From Candidatus Woesearchaeota archaeon (GTDB taxonomy: Archaea > Nanobdellota > Nanobdellia > Woesearchaeales > ARS49): DNA of 5,038 nt. Location: contig JAHWHB010000054.1 of NCBI GenBank assembly GCA_019323575.1, forward strand, positions 1 to 5,038, written 5' to 3'. Numbering within the stretch: the stretch's first letter is position 1; each line of letters starts with the position of its first letter. Shown here piece after piece: positions 1-4,808 of this stretch. The position numbers and the translations under genes were made by a program. The notes under the pieces were generated by a model that ran no database searches, was not told where the DNA came from, and saw only the letters and a program-made list of their open reading frames with translations.

Positions 1-871
1 TAGCACTCCTCGTATTAGTAAAAATCAAAGTAGTCTTATGCTTCTGAATCAAATCATCAATCAAAGAATACATAGCATGATGAGCAGCAGAATGAGGAGT
101 ATCAATCAAATTGTCAACAGGAGAAACAACCTGCAAATCCAAATTTTTCAAGAACTGAATATCAACAATCTTACAAGGACGATTATTGCCAACAAGAAAA
201 CCAGCAATCTCATCAATCGGAGCAACAGTAGCACTCAAACCAACCCTGCACAAACCAAGAGACAAACACTGCAAACGCTCTAATGATAAAGATAAGTGAG
301 TGCCACGCTTATTTTCTGCTAGAGCATGAATCTCATCAACAATACACCACTCAACACCTTTAAGATTCTCACGAAACTTAGGAGAGGTAAGCAGGATTGT
401 TAAGGATTCAGGAGTTGTAATCAAAATATGAGGGACTTTCTTCAACATCTTGCTTCTTTCTGCTTGTGAAGTATCACCAGTACGCACAGCAACACGAATA
501 CCGAGCTTTTTGCCAGCAATATTCTCAATCTGCTCTAACGGTTCTTTCAGGTTTTTGCTGATATCATTAGACAAAGCCTTCAAAGGAGAGATGTAAACAC
601 AATACACCTTATCCTGCAAAACACCCTTCTCAGCAGAATCAACCAGTTCGTTCAGGATTGACAAGAAACCGGTTAATGTCTTAGTAGCACCAGTAGGCGC
701 AGAAACCAAGATATTGTTCCTGGAATGAATCTCAAACACACCAAACAGCTGAGGCAGGGAAAAACTCGTAAAACGAGAATGAAACCACTTCTTAATCGTA
801 GGGCTTAGAATGCCCTCTACTTCACTCTTAGTGTTGGGGTTCTCTTTCCTCACAATCAAATTATTTGCCAT
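1..871 (-). CDS. lhr: Lhr-type superfamily 2 ATP-dependent helicase, N-terminal part (3' end outside window)
   Basis: Reading leftward from the ATG at 871, 290 codons stay open to the window edge. Lhr proteins are 3'-5' DNA (or DNA-RNA) translocating helicases linked to repair. Helicase motifs appear in order: a Q-motif-like region (PQ at residues 40-41), Walker A SAPTGATKT (57-65, Lys64), motif Ia SPLKAL (95-100), RTGDT (130-134), motif Ib TTPES (152-156), Walker B box DEIH (179-182), the Lhr-typical NKRGTHLSLSLERL (187-200), motif III SAT (213-215), and motif IV IFTNTRSA (283-290) at the edge. Archaeal Lhr proteins are usually roughly 850-950 residues, so about one third is present. The helicase core begins about 30 residues after the start, as expected. 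Oddity: the second Gly of the usual GxGKT is Thr63. No Shine-Dalgarno precedes the ATG. The small gene at 946-1257 lies 74 bases upstream on the same strand. Confidence 0.92.
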   Translation of the reverse strand, partial: MANNLIVRKENPNTKSEVEGILSPTIKKWFHSRFTSFSLPQLFGVFEIHSRNNILVSAPTGATKTLTGFLSILNELVDSAEKGVLQDKVYCVYISPLKALSNDISKNLKEPLEQIENIAGKKLGIRVAVRTGDTSQAERSKMLKKVPHILITTPESLTILLTSPKFRENLKGVEWCIVDEIHALAENKRGTHLSLSLERLQCLSLGLCRVGLSATVAPIDEIAGFLVGNNRPCKIVDIQFLKNLDLQVVSPVDNLIDTPHSAAHHAMYSLIDDLIQKHKTTLIFTNTRSA

Positions 872-920
872 ATTGAAAATAAATAATAATGGTTTAACAC
901 AAACCAAGACTAAACAGACG

Positions 921-930
921 ATATAAAAAG
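921..930 (-). promoter_or_regulatory. Candidate TATA box for the Lhr helicase gene
   Basis: On the minus strand this reads CTTTTTATAT, close to the archaeal TATA pattern. It sits about 54 bases before the ATG at 871, which would place transcription start near 898 and give a leader of about 27 bases without a visible Shine-Dalgarno. The T-run could equally act as a weak terminator for the gene ending at 946. Read-through from that gene is an alternative way of expressing lhr. Confidence 0.4.
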
Positions 931-945
931 CTTATGCAAGAATGT

Positions 946-1257
946 CTAGTGGAAAACCGAAACCTGGGTTACCAGCTTGTCAAGTTCCACATCTAAAGAA
1001 TGAATTTCTCCTCTTTTGTTTCTTGAAGTGTTTTCATGAATGGCTGCAGTAATAATCATTGCAACCCGAAGACTTGAATCCTGATTAATATCGGCCTTAT
1101 GCTCCCAATTAAATGCCCGTCTAACAGCTTTATACGCTAATGAAATGTGACTGAGATAATTATCACCTAATTTGTAACTATCAATCGCCTTTCTTGCCTC
1201 TCTTAGAAACTCTTCTTTAAACTGATAATACAACATCTTAGGAACGTGATTTTTCAT
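946..1257 (-). CDS. Small hypothetical helical protein (103 aa)
   Basis: I do not recognise a family. The 103-residue product starts MKNHVPKMLYY and looks soluble and largely helical, with amphipathic stretches at about residues 10-27 and 33-50 (HISLAYKAVRRAFNWEHKAD) and a third helix near 63-75 (LRVAMIITAAIHE). There is no membrane segment, signal peptide or cysteine. The ATG at 1257 is preceded by a GGTGG in a G-rich run, but 12 bases away, longer than usual. An internal Met at residue 8 is an alternative start without a better site. It precedes lhr on the same strand by 74 bases and is divergent from the transglutaminase-like gene. Base composition is balanced (A+C 29 of 60 in 1021-1080), unlike the A/C-rich + strand further right. 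Coding is supported by the uninterrupted frame and upstream signals, not by homology. Confidence 0.65.
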   Translation of the reverse strand: MKNHVPKMLYYQFKEEFLREARKAIDSYKLGDNYLSHISLAYKAVRRAFNWEHKADINQDSSLRVAMIITAAIHENTSRNKRGEIHSLDVELDKLVTQVSVFH

Positions 1258-1269
1258 ATCCCGATTTTT

Positions 1270-1274
1270 CCACC
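1270..1274 (-). promoter_or_regulatory. Possible Shine-Dalgarno (GGTGG) with long spacing
   Basis: The minus strand reads GGGGGGTGG ending at 1270, with GGTG complementary to the archaeal 16S rRNA tail. The 12-base gap to the ATG at 1257 is longer than the usual 5-9. The gene at 4734 has the same 12-base gap behind a GGTGA. Confidence 0.35.
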
Positions 1275-1280
1275 CCCCTT

Positions 1281-1294
1281 TAAAAAGCTTTTTA
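1281..1294. repeat. Perfect 14-bp palindrome TAAAAAGCTTTTTA
   Basis: The 14 bases are self-complementary. The palindrome lies around the expected transcription start of the minus-strand gene at 1257 (about 26 bases from the TATA-like sequence at 1306-1314), so it could be an operator. It is AT-rich and may be fortuitous. Confidence 0.35.
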
Positions 1295-1305
1295 CAGCAT
1301 TTGTT

Positions 1306-1314
1306 GTATATTTA
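1306..1314 (-). promoter_or_regulatory. Candidate TATA box for the 946-1257 gene
   Basis: The minus strand reads TAAATATAC, centred about 53 bases before the ATG at 1257. It predicts a transcript start near 1284 and a leader of about 27 bases containing the G-rich Shine-Dalgarno candidate. Confidence 0.4.
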
Positions 1315-1332
1315 CTACTACTTAGTAACTAA
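1312..1332. repeat. Overlapping short inverted repeats between divergent promoters
   Basis: TTACTA (1312-1317) and TAGTAA (1323-1328) form a 6-bp inverted repeat with a 5-base spacer. TTAGT (1322-1326) and ACTAA (1328-1332) form a second one with a 1-base spacer. Both lie between the TATA candidates for the minus gene at 1257 and the plus gene at 1375, where a shared operator would sit. The arms are short, so chance is possible. Confidence 0.3.
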
Positions 1333-1337
1333 TATTT

Positions 1338-1352
1338 AGAAAGGTTTATAAA
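1338..1352 (+). promoter_or_regulatory. BRE and TATA box of a likely leaderless promoter for the 1375 gene
   Basis: A purine-rich stretch AGAAAGG (1338-1344), like a TFB recognition element, is followed directly by TTTATAAA (1345-1352). The box centre is about 26 bases before the ATG at 1375, so transcription would start at or within a few bases of the start codon. No Shine-Dalgarno is seen before the ATG, which agrees with a leaderless mRNA. Confidence 0.65.
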
Positions 1353-1374
1353 TGAAAACGGCCTTTTTATTACT

Positions 1375-2577
1375 ATGGAAGACGATTTCATATATGACGA
1401 GGAAATAGTATTTGACGACGAAATAGAGGTTGTCATGGATGAACACCCATTATCAGAATCCTTAGATGAACTAGTTCAAAAAACAAAACCAAGCACATTC
1501 AGACGCGTTCTAAAAAACATCGGACTGGGACTAGGAGCAATCGCATTATCAGCATCACTAATAGGAGTCCCAATACTCTACCACAAGCACCTCCAAAACC
1601 AAAACCCCTGCTTTACAACACCAAAACATGTAATAAAACGAGAAAATAAAAGATACAAACACTCATTTTCACCAGCAGAGTTCTACCTAGAATACGAACA
1701 CTCACTAAACCCAACATTCGACAAGAATAGAATCCAGAACTTTTTCGACAACATATCAAACAACGTAGCCAACAGCCTAATGGAACGCCAAAAAACAAAA
1801 AGCATAGACCAAGCAGTCGAAAAACTGTTACAAACACCAGAAGGCCACCAAACAATCGTACTAGAAATCGTCAAATCACTAATCAAAGCAGAAGTAATCT
1901 ACCACGAAGAACAATTCCTATCAAGATCATTCGACCCAAAACTACACAAAGGAGAATTCTACCATCTAGACTGCGACCTGTTATGCCACGCGTTCATGCA
2001 CGTCGCAAGAAACCTAGACCTGCCGCTAGAAGAACAACAGTCACTAGGACACATGTACCTCTTCTGGAACTACGACGAAAACACCGGATGGCCATTAGAA
2101 GCAACAGAATTCAGAAAGCCAAAAATCACAGAATACCACGACAAAGACGGAAACCTATGCACAAGGATAGACTTTCAAACATACGAACTAGGAGACTTAT
2201 TCACAACAATTGAAGAAATAAAAAGCAGATATCAAGAAGCATACGAAGGATTTTCAGAAAGAGCAGGATATTACAGAGACATGACAGATGCAGAAATAAG
2301 AACCCACATCAAATCCAACATACTCGGACAACTATACGACAAATCAAAAGACCTTGAAATCGTACGATTAATGGAAGAAGCAGACAAAGAAGCAACAGTC
2401 CCGCAGCTAAAAACAAACATATACATTGCATACACCAACCAGATATTCAAAACAAGAGACGAAGGAAACATCAAAGAAGCACTAGAATGGGCAGCAAAAG
2501 CCAAAACATTCAGAGAAAAAAACAGCCAATTCATAACAAGCTTCTACCCTGACGAATTCGCACTAATCTACAAATAG
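1375..2577 (+). CDS. Membrane-anchored transglutaminase-like protein with TPR-like C-terminus
   Basis: This 400-residue protein has four visible parts. Residues 1-35 are very acidic (15 Asp/Glu in the first 32) with no Lys/Arg. A basic patch (36-47) leads into one hydrophobic segment at about 48-69. Residues 95-180 look helical. A transglutaminase-like core follows: FYHLDCDLLCHAF (Cys200 in DCD, 195-207), ARNLDLPLEEQ (211-221), LGHMYLFW (His226, 224-231) and WPLEATEF (Glu242, 239-246). That order, Cys then GHM/W then W-x-E-x-T, is the pattern of SirB1/transglutaminase-like domains, where Cys, His and an acidic residue form the active site. Residues about 310-385 resemble TPR helices. Family members cut, crosslink or bind proteins, but the substrate cannot be told. 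Topology is uncertain because both flanks of the membrane segment are basic. The start is set by the TATA box 26 bases upstream. A TPR-like gene follows 53 bases downstream. Confidence 0.8.
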   Translation: MEDDFIYDEEIVFDDEIEVVMDEHPLSESLDELVQKTKPSTFRRVLKNIGLGLGAIALSASLIGVPILYHKHLQNQNPCFTTPKHVIKRENKRYKHSFSPAEFYLEYEHSLNPTFDKNRIQNFFDNISNNVANSLMERQKTKSIDQAVEKLLQTPEGHQTIVLEIVKSLIKAEVIYHEEQFLSRSFDPKLHKGEFYHLDCDLLCHAFMHVARNLDLPLEEQQSLGHMYLFWNYDENTGWPLEATEFRKPKITEYHDKDGNLCTRIDFQTYELGDLFTTIEEIKSRYQEAYEGFSERAGYYRDMTDAEIRTHIKSNILGQLYDKSKDLEIVRLMEEADKEATVPQLKTNIYIAYTNQIFKTRDEGNIKEALEWAAKAKTFREKNSQFITSFYPDEFALIYK

Positions 2578-2581
2578 AAAC

Positions 2582-2603
2582 ATTTATATATAGTTATATA
2601 AAT
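2582..2603 (+). promoter_or_regulatory. TATA region built as a 9-bp inverted repeat, promoter of the 2631 gene
   Basis: ATTTATATA (2582-2590) and TATATAAAT (2595-2603) are perfect reverse complements separated by TAGT. Either arm could serve as TATA box; the first predicts a transcript start near 2613, keeping the Shine-Dalgarno at 2619 inside a short leader. The second arm would start the RNA inside the Shine-Dalgarno, so the first is preferred. The symmetry also allows a repressor site. Confidence 0.5.
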
Positions 2604-2618
2604 TATAAATAAAATTCT

Positions 2619-2624
2619 AGGAGG
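2619..2624 (+). promoter_or_regulatory. Strong Shine-Dalgarno AGGAGG
   Basis: AGGAGG lies 6 bases before the ATG at 2631 and fixes that start. It is the best ribosome binding site in the window and contrasts with the leaderless arrangement of the gene just upstream. Confidence 0.8.
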
Positions 2625-2630
2625 ATTACA

Positions 2631-3203
2631 ATGGACCTACAAGAAGCATACAGAGCAACAGAAGAACCACTTTATAGAACATCAATAAATCAATTACCGC
2701 ATTTAGAATCACACGCAAGAAATGAAGGACTACATTTTGCATGGCTATGCGTAGCAGGAGTGTACGCCAGAAAAGGAGAAAAAGAAAAATTCATAGACGC
2801 AATAACAAAAGCAGGATCGTTAACAGATGACAAAGCAGTAAGAACACTATCACAAAACGCAGATGCAGCATACAAACTAATACAAGAAGATACCGCCCTA
2901 GTAGACCTATCAAAAAGATTATTTGCACAACAAATAACAAAACATTTTCACTTTAATCTCACGATGGAACAAATAGTACAAAAACTACAAGGCACAAAAA
3001 TAGAACACAACAGAAATTCAGTCACACTAGCAAAAACAAACCTTGTGTTCCAAGCATACAGATTCAACAGCCCAGAAGAAGAGCTAGAATTTGACGACAA
3101 AATTCAAAGACTCAAGCAAATCTGCGGAACAGCACCAAACCACCCCATGGTCATAAATTCAGGAAAAGAAAACAACGTGGGCTGGTACCTGGGAATACTA
3201 TAA
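2631..3203 (+). CDS. Helical TPR-like hypothetical protein (190 aa)
   Basis: I do not recognise a family. The product appears soluble and almost entirely helical. Residues about 37-66 fit a TPR-like helix pair: AWLCVAGVYARKGEKEKF followed by IDAITKAG, with Trp38, Tyr45 and Ala61 at typical positions. Further amphipathic helices follow at about 68-85 and 90-105. Residues 112-121 (MEQIVQKLQG), a polar stretch, and 149-165 (EEELEFDDKIQRLKQIC) make up the second half, ending WYLGIL. There is no signal peptide or membrane segment. TPR-type folds bind other proteins, so an adaptor role is a fair inference. The gene has its own TATA region and AGGAGG, 53 bases after the transglutaminase-like gene, whose C-terminus is also TPR-like; a shared pathway is plausible but unproven. 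Its stop is 3 bases from the stop of the convergent minus gene. Confidence 0.78.
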   Translation: MDLQEAYRATEEPLYRTSINQLPHLESHARNEGLHFAWLCVAGVYARKGEKEKFIDAITKAGSLTDDKAVRTLSQNADAAYKLIQEDTALVDLSKRLFAQQITKHFHFNLTMEQIVQKLQGTKIEHNRNSVTLAKTNLVFQAYRFNSPEEELEFDDKIQRLKQICGTAPNHPMVINSGKENNVGWYLGIL

Positions 3204-3206
3204 TTC

Positions 3207-3494
3207 TTAGAAATCAACAGAAGGCTCGGAAAGATTTTTCAAACGAGCCAAATCTTCAGGCACATAAACCTCTATAAAACCATCAACAACCTGTCTTCCA
3301 GGAAAAACAAAAAGCTCCTTAACAGTAAACCTAGTTGGTTTTTTATCAGGGCATACATTTTTGTTCCACTTCTCAATCTCTTCAATAACAAAATCAAGAG
3401 CGTCCCTGTAATCATCTACAGTCTTCCTGTGAACAGGAGTGCCATTATTTTTTTCATAAACAGAATACTGAATTGCTTTCATATACTGATCCAT
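3207..3494 (-). CDS. Small hypothetical protein (95 aa)
   Basis: I do not recognise a family. The 95 residues suggest a compact alpha/beta fold: an N-terminal strand (MKAIQYSVYEK, 5-15), a helix (VDDYRDALDFVIEEIEKWNK, 26-45), then strand-like segments RFTVKELFVF (55-64) and GFIEVYVP (72-79), and a short helix EDLARLKNL (80-88). There is one cysteine (48) and no membrane segment. The start at 3494 is well supported: AGGTGG lies 6 bases upstream and a TATA box TTTTTATATA about 38 bases upstream. It ends 3 bases from the stop of the opposing 2631-3203 gene, so the two transcripts probably overlap at their 3' ends. It shares a 14-base promoter sequence with that gene. Confidence 0.75.
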   Translation of the reverse strand: MDQYMKAIQYSVYEKNNGTPVHRKTVDDYRDALDFVIEEIEKWNKNVCPDKKPTRFTVKELFVFPGRQVVDGFIEVYVPEDLARLKNLSEPSVDF

Positions 3495-3500
3495 TTTTAG

Positions 3501-3506
3501 CCACCT
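3501..3506 (-). promoter_or_regulatory. Shine-Dalgarno AGGTGG
   Basis: The minus strand reads AGGTGG, 6 bases before the ATG at 3494, and decides that start over the later Met at residue 5. Confidence 0.75.
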
Positions 3507-3512
3507 AAATAG

Positions 3513-3530
3513 ATAAATTCTATAATTTAT
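3513..3530. repeat. 7-bp inverted repeat between TATA box and start of the 95-aa gene
   Basis: ATAAATT (3513-3519) and AATTTAT (3524-3530) are perfect reverse complements with CTAT between. The pair lies directly downstream of the TATA box and upstream of the expected transcription start of the 95-aa gene, a usual place for a repressor operator. AT-richness makes chance possible. Confidence 0.35.
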
Positions 3531-3537
3531 ATAAAAA
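3528..3537 (-). promoter_or_regulatory. TATA box of the 95-aa gene
   Basis: The minus strand reads TTTTTATATA. A centre near 3532 predicts transcription start near 3506, at the Shine-Dalgarno, so the leader would be about 12 bases. Its T-run lies 16 bases after the stop of the M50 protease gene and could also help end that transcript. Confidence 0.55.
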
Positions 3538-3553
3538 TCTTGCTATTTTTTCT

Positions 3554-4099
3554 TTAAAAAACAAACAAAACAACAGCACATAACGCAATCAACCCATAAG
3601 CAAACTTATTCCAGCGCCACACACTAAAACCATCAAAAGGAGGAAAAGGAATCAAATTAAACGCAGCAAGCAGAGAATTAATCCTAAAACCATACACGAA
3701 AACCTCAGAAGCAAAAAACAAATACAAAACCAAAAACAAAACAGCAACAAGCACGTTCATCAAAGGACCAGAAAAAGCAATCTTGCCATGCTGACTCCTC
3801 GAAGCACCATGAATAAAAACGCCGCCAGGAGCAAGCAGAATAAAACCAACAAAACTCAACAGCAAACCAATCAGCAAAGCACCATTATTAGAACGAAACT
3901 CAGCCCAACAGCCATAACGCTGGGCAAGAAACTTATGAGCAAGCTCATGAAACAAAAAACCAACACCAGCAGTCAAAAACATAAAAGGAAAAACACTCAA
4001 TAGTTTAGAGTTCAAACCAACAGTAGCAATACCAAAAACCAAAGAGACAACAACCCACGCCTTCACAATCTCCCTTAACTCAAACTTAGAAAATCTCAT
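3554..4099 (-). CDS. M50-type (site-2 protease family) membrane metalloprotease, compact form
   Basis: This is a multi-pass membrane zinc protease that would cut substrates within or next to the membrane. From the ATG at 4099 it has 181 residues. HELAH (51-55) is the HExxH zinc motif, inside a hydrophobic segment. SGPLMN (110-115) matches the conserved GPxxN stretch. NLIPFPPFDG (148-157) is the family NxxPxPPLDG motif with Phe for Leu, and Asp156 should be the third zinc ligand. Hydrophobic segments lie at about 14-30, 34-56, 73-90, 112-131 and 166-181. There is no PDZ or CBS domain, so regulation probably comes from partners. An in-frame GTG at 4105 is possible, but the ATG overlaps the upstream stop as ATGA, which favours coupled translation. 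It is the second gene of a pair with 4096-4734. Confidence 0.9.
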   Translation of the reverse strand: MRFSKFELREIVKAWVVVSLVFGIATVGLNSKLLSVFPFMFLTAGVGFLFHELAHKFLAQRYGCWAEFRSNNGALLIGLLLSFVGFILLAPGGVFIHGASRSQHGKIAFSGPLMNVLVAVLFLVLYLFFASEVFVYGFRINSLLAAFNLIPFPPFDGFSVWRWNKFAYGLIALCAVVLFVF

Positions 4100-4734
4100 G
4101 AGCACTTATCAGCCTTATCCCACGCAAGACGAAGATAAGCAAGAACCCCCTCAAGATCACGACGCTGCAAAGCATTCAAAGCAAGATCAAAGTTAGCTTT
4201 CGCAAGCTCAGGACAATCGCTAACCGCAATAGAACTCTCAACAAGCTTAACATCCAAAACAAGAACAGACCTCAAAGTCTGCTCAGCAACAGGCATAACA
4301 CCATTGTTGCAAGGCACTTGAAAATCCTCAAAAGGAGTATAGAAAAACTTATTGCCAAGCATAACAACATCCATACCATTGCCTGTAACAAACAAGCCCT
4401 TGGGAGGAGAGGAAACAGGCCTCAAACAAGAAAGCTTCAACAACAACTCAACAAGCTTCTGCTCATTATCAAAAAACCTGTCGCCGCCCTTCAAACGATC
4501 AGGACCATAAAAATCCTCATGAGCGCCAGCACGCAAATAATCCTTCACATTCCTGGCAAGACCAGCATGAAAAGCATCAGCAGGAGTAGGAAAACCCAGG
4601 TAAAGCTCAACACGGTCCTTCCTCAACATCGCAAACTCATTAACAATCGCGCCAGTAGAAGAAAAACCCTGCATCAAAACAAAAAAAACAGGAAAAGACA
4701 ACAATAACAGCACAACAAACAACTCTTTTTTCAT
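4096..4734 (-). CDS. Hypothetical membrane-anchored or secreted protein coupled to the M50 protease
   Basis: I do not recognise a family. The 212-residue product begins MKKELFVVLLLLSFPVFF, a charged start followed by a hydrophobic core to about residue 21: a signal peptide or single membrane anchor. No lipobox cysteine follows the core. The rest (25-212) is hydrophilic, would lie outside the membrane, and carries four cysteines (103, 142, 174, 211) that could form disulfides. The middle (112-140) looks strand-rich (KGLFVTGNGMDVVMLGNKFF). The tail (179-209, NFDLALNALQRRDLEGVLAY) resembles a TPR-type helix pair. An in-frame stop four codons upstream rules out a longer form. A GGTGA lies 12 bases before the ATG. 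Its stop overlaps the protease start, so it may be the protease's partner, regulator or substrate; that role is inference. Confidence 0.8.
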   Translation of the reverse strand: MKKELFVVLLLLSFPVFFVLMQGFSSTGAIVNEFAMLRKDRVELYLGFPTPADAFHAGLARNVKDYLRAGAHEDFYGPDRLKGGDRFFDNEQKLVELLLKLSCLRPVSSPPKGLFVTGNGMDVVMLGNKFFYTPFEDFQVPCNNGVMPVAEQTLRSVLVLDVKLVESSIAVSDCPELAKANFDLALNALQRRDLEGVLAYLRLAWDKADKCS

Positions 4735-4746
4735 AAAAGCAAGTAA

Positions 4747-4751
4747 TCACC
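4747..4751 (-). promoter_or_regulatory. Shine-Dalgarno GGTGA with 12-base spacing
   Basis: The minus strand reads GGGGTGAT, with GGTGA a full match to the archaeal consensus core. It is 12 bases before the ATG at 4734, somewhat long. The TGA within it is an in-frame stop, so no earlier start can be used. Confidence 0.5.
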
Positions 4752-4775
4752 CCTACTTTAAAAACCTTATAGATA

Positions 4776-4785
4776 ATTTTAAATA
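4776..4785. promoter_or_regulatory. Near-symmetrical TATA region shared by divergent genes
   Basis: The core ATTTTAAAT is close to its own reverse complement. Read rightward (TTTTAAATA, 4777-4785), it is centred 28 bases before the ATG at 4809, predicting a leaderless transcript. Read leftward (TATTTAAAAT), it predicts a start near 4755 and a leader of about 20 bases carrying the GGTGA for the gene at 4734. A second minus-strand candidate, TTTTTAAAG near 4756-4764, would instead make that mRNA nearly leaderless. Confidence 0.45.
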
Positions 4786-4808
4786 CCAAGAAAACACCAG
4801 CAGAAAAC

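Noticed and set aside
38..283. Open frame on + opposite the Lhr helicase
   Set aside because: It lies inside the clear helicase frame and encodes a low-complexity Asn/Ile/Thr-rich product with no start signals.
1352..1408. 18-codon + frame (MKTAFLLLWK) overlapping the start of the 1375 gene, a possible upstream leader peptide
   Set aside because: Its ATG lies at the end of the TATA box, upstream of the expected transcription start, so it should not be in the mRNA.
1613..1886. Two overlapping minus-strand open frames opposite the transglutaminase-like gene
   Set aside because: The A/C-rich + strand leaves few stops on the other strand; the products are Leu/Phe/Ser/Cys-rich shadows.
1983..2213. 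Arg/Pro-rich + frame inside the transglutaminase-like gene
   Set aside because: It overlaps the catalytic core in another frame and has no ribosome binding site or promoter.
2271..2875. Minus-strand open frames opposite the 3' part of the 1375 gene and the start of the 2631 gene
   Set aside because: Both are fully inside well-supported genes, lack start signals and follow the composition bias.
3235..3239. T5 run about 30 bases after the stop of the 190-aa gene as a terminator
   Set aside because: A single short T-run within the convergent coding gene is too weak to call.
3788..4003. Thr/Lys/Gln/Asn-rich + frame opposite the M50 protease
   Set aside because: The opposite strand encodes HELAH and PPFDG in correct order; this is a low-complexity shadow.
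4103..4105. GTG at 4105 as the start of the M50 protease
   Set aside because: It adds only two residues, and the ATG at 4099 makes the standard ATGA overlap with the upstream stop; it cannot be fully excluded.
4318..4707. Long Lys/Arg/Ile-rich + frame opposite the membrane protein gene
   Set aside because: The minus frame has a signal peptide, a GGTGA and an overlap with the protease; this frame has none of these.
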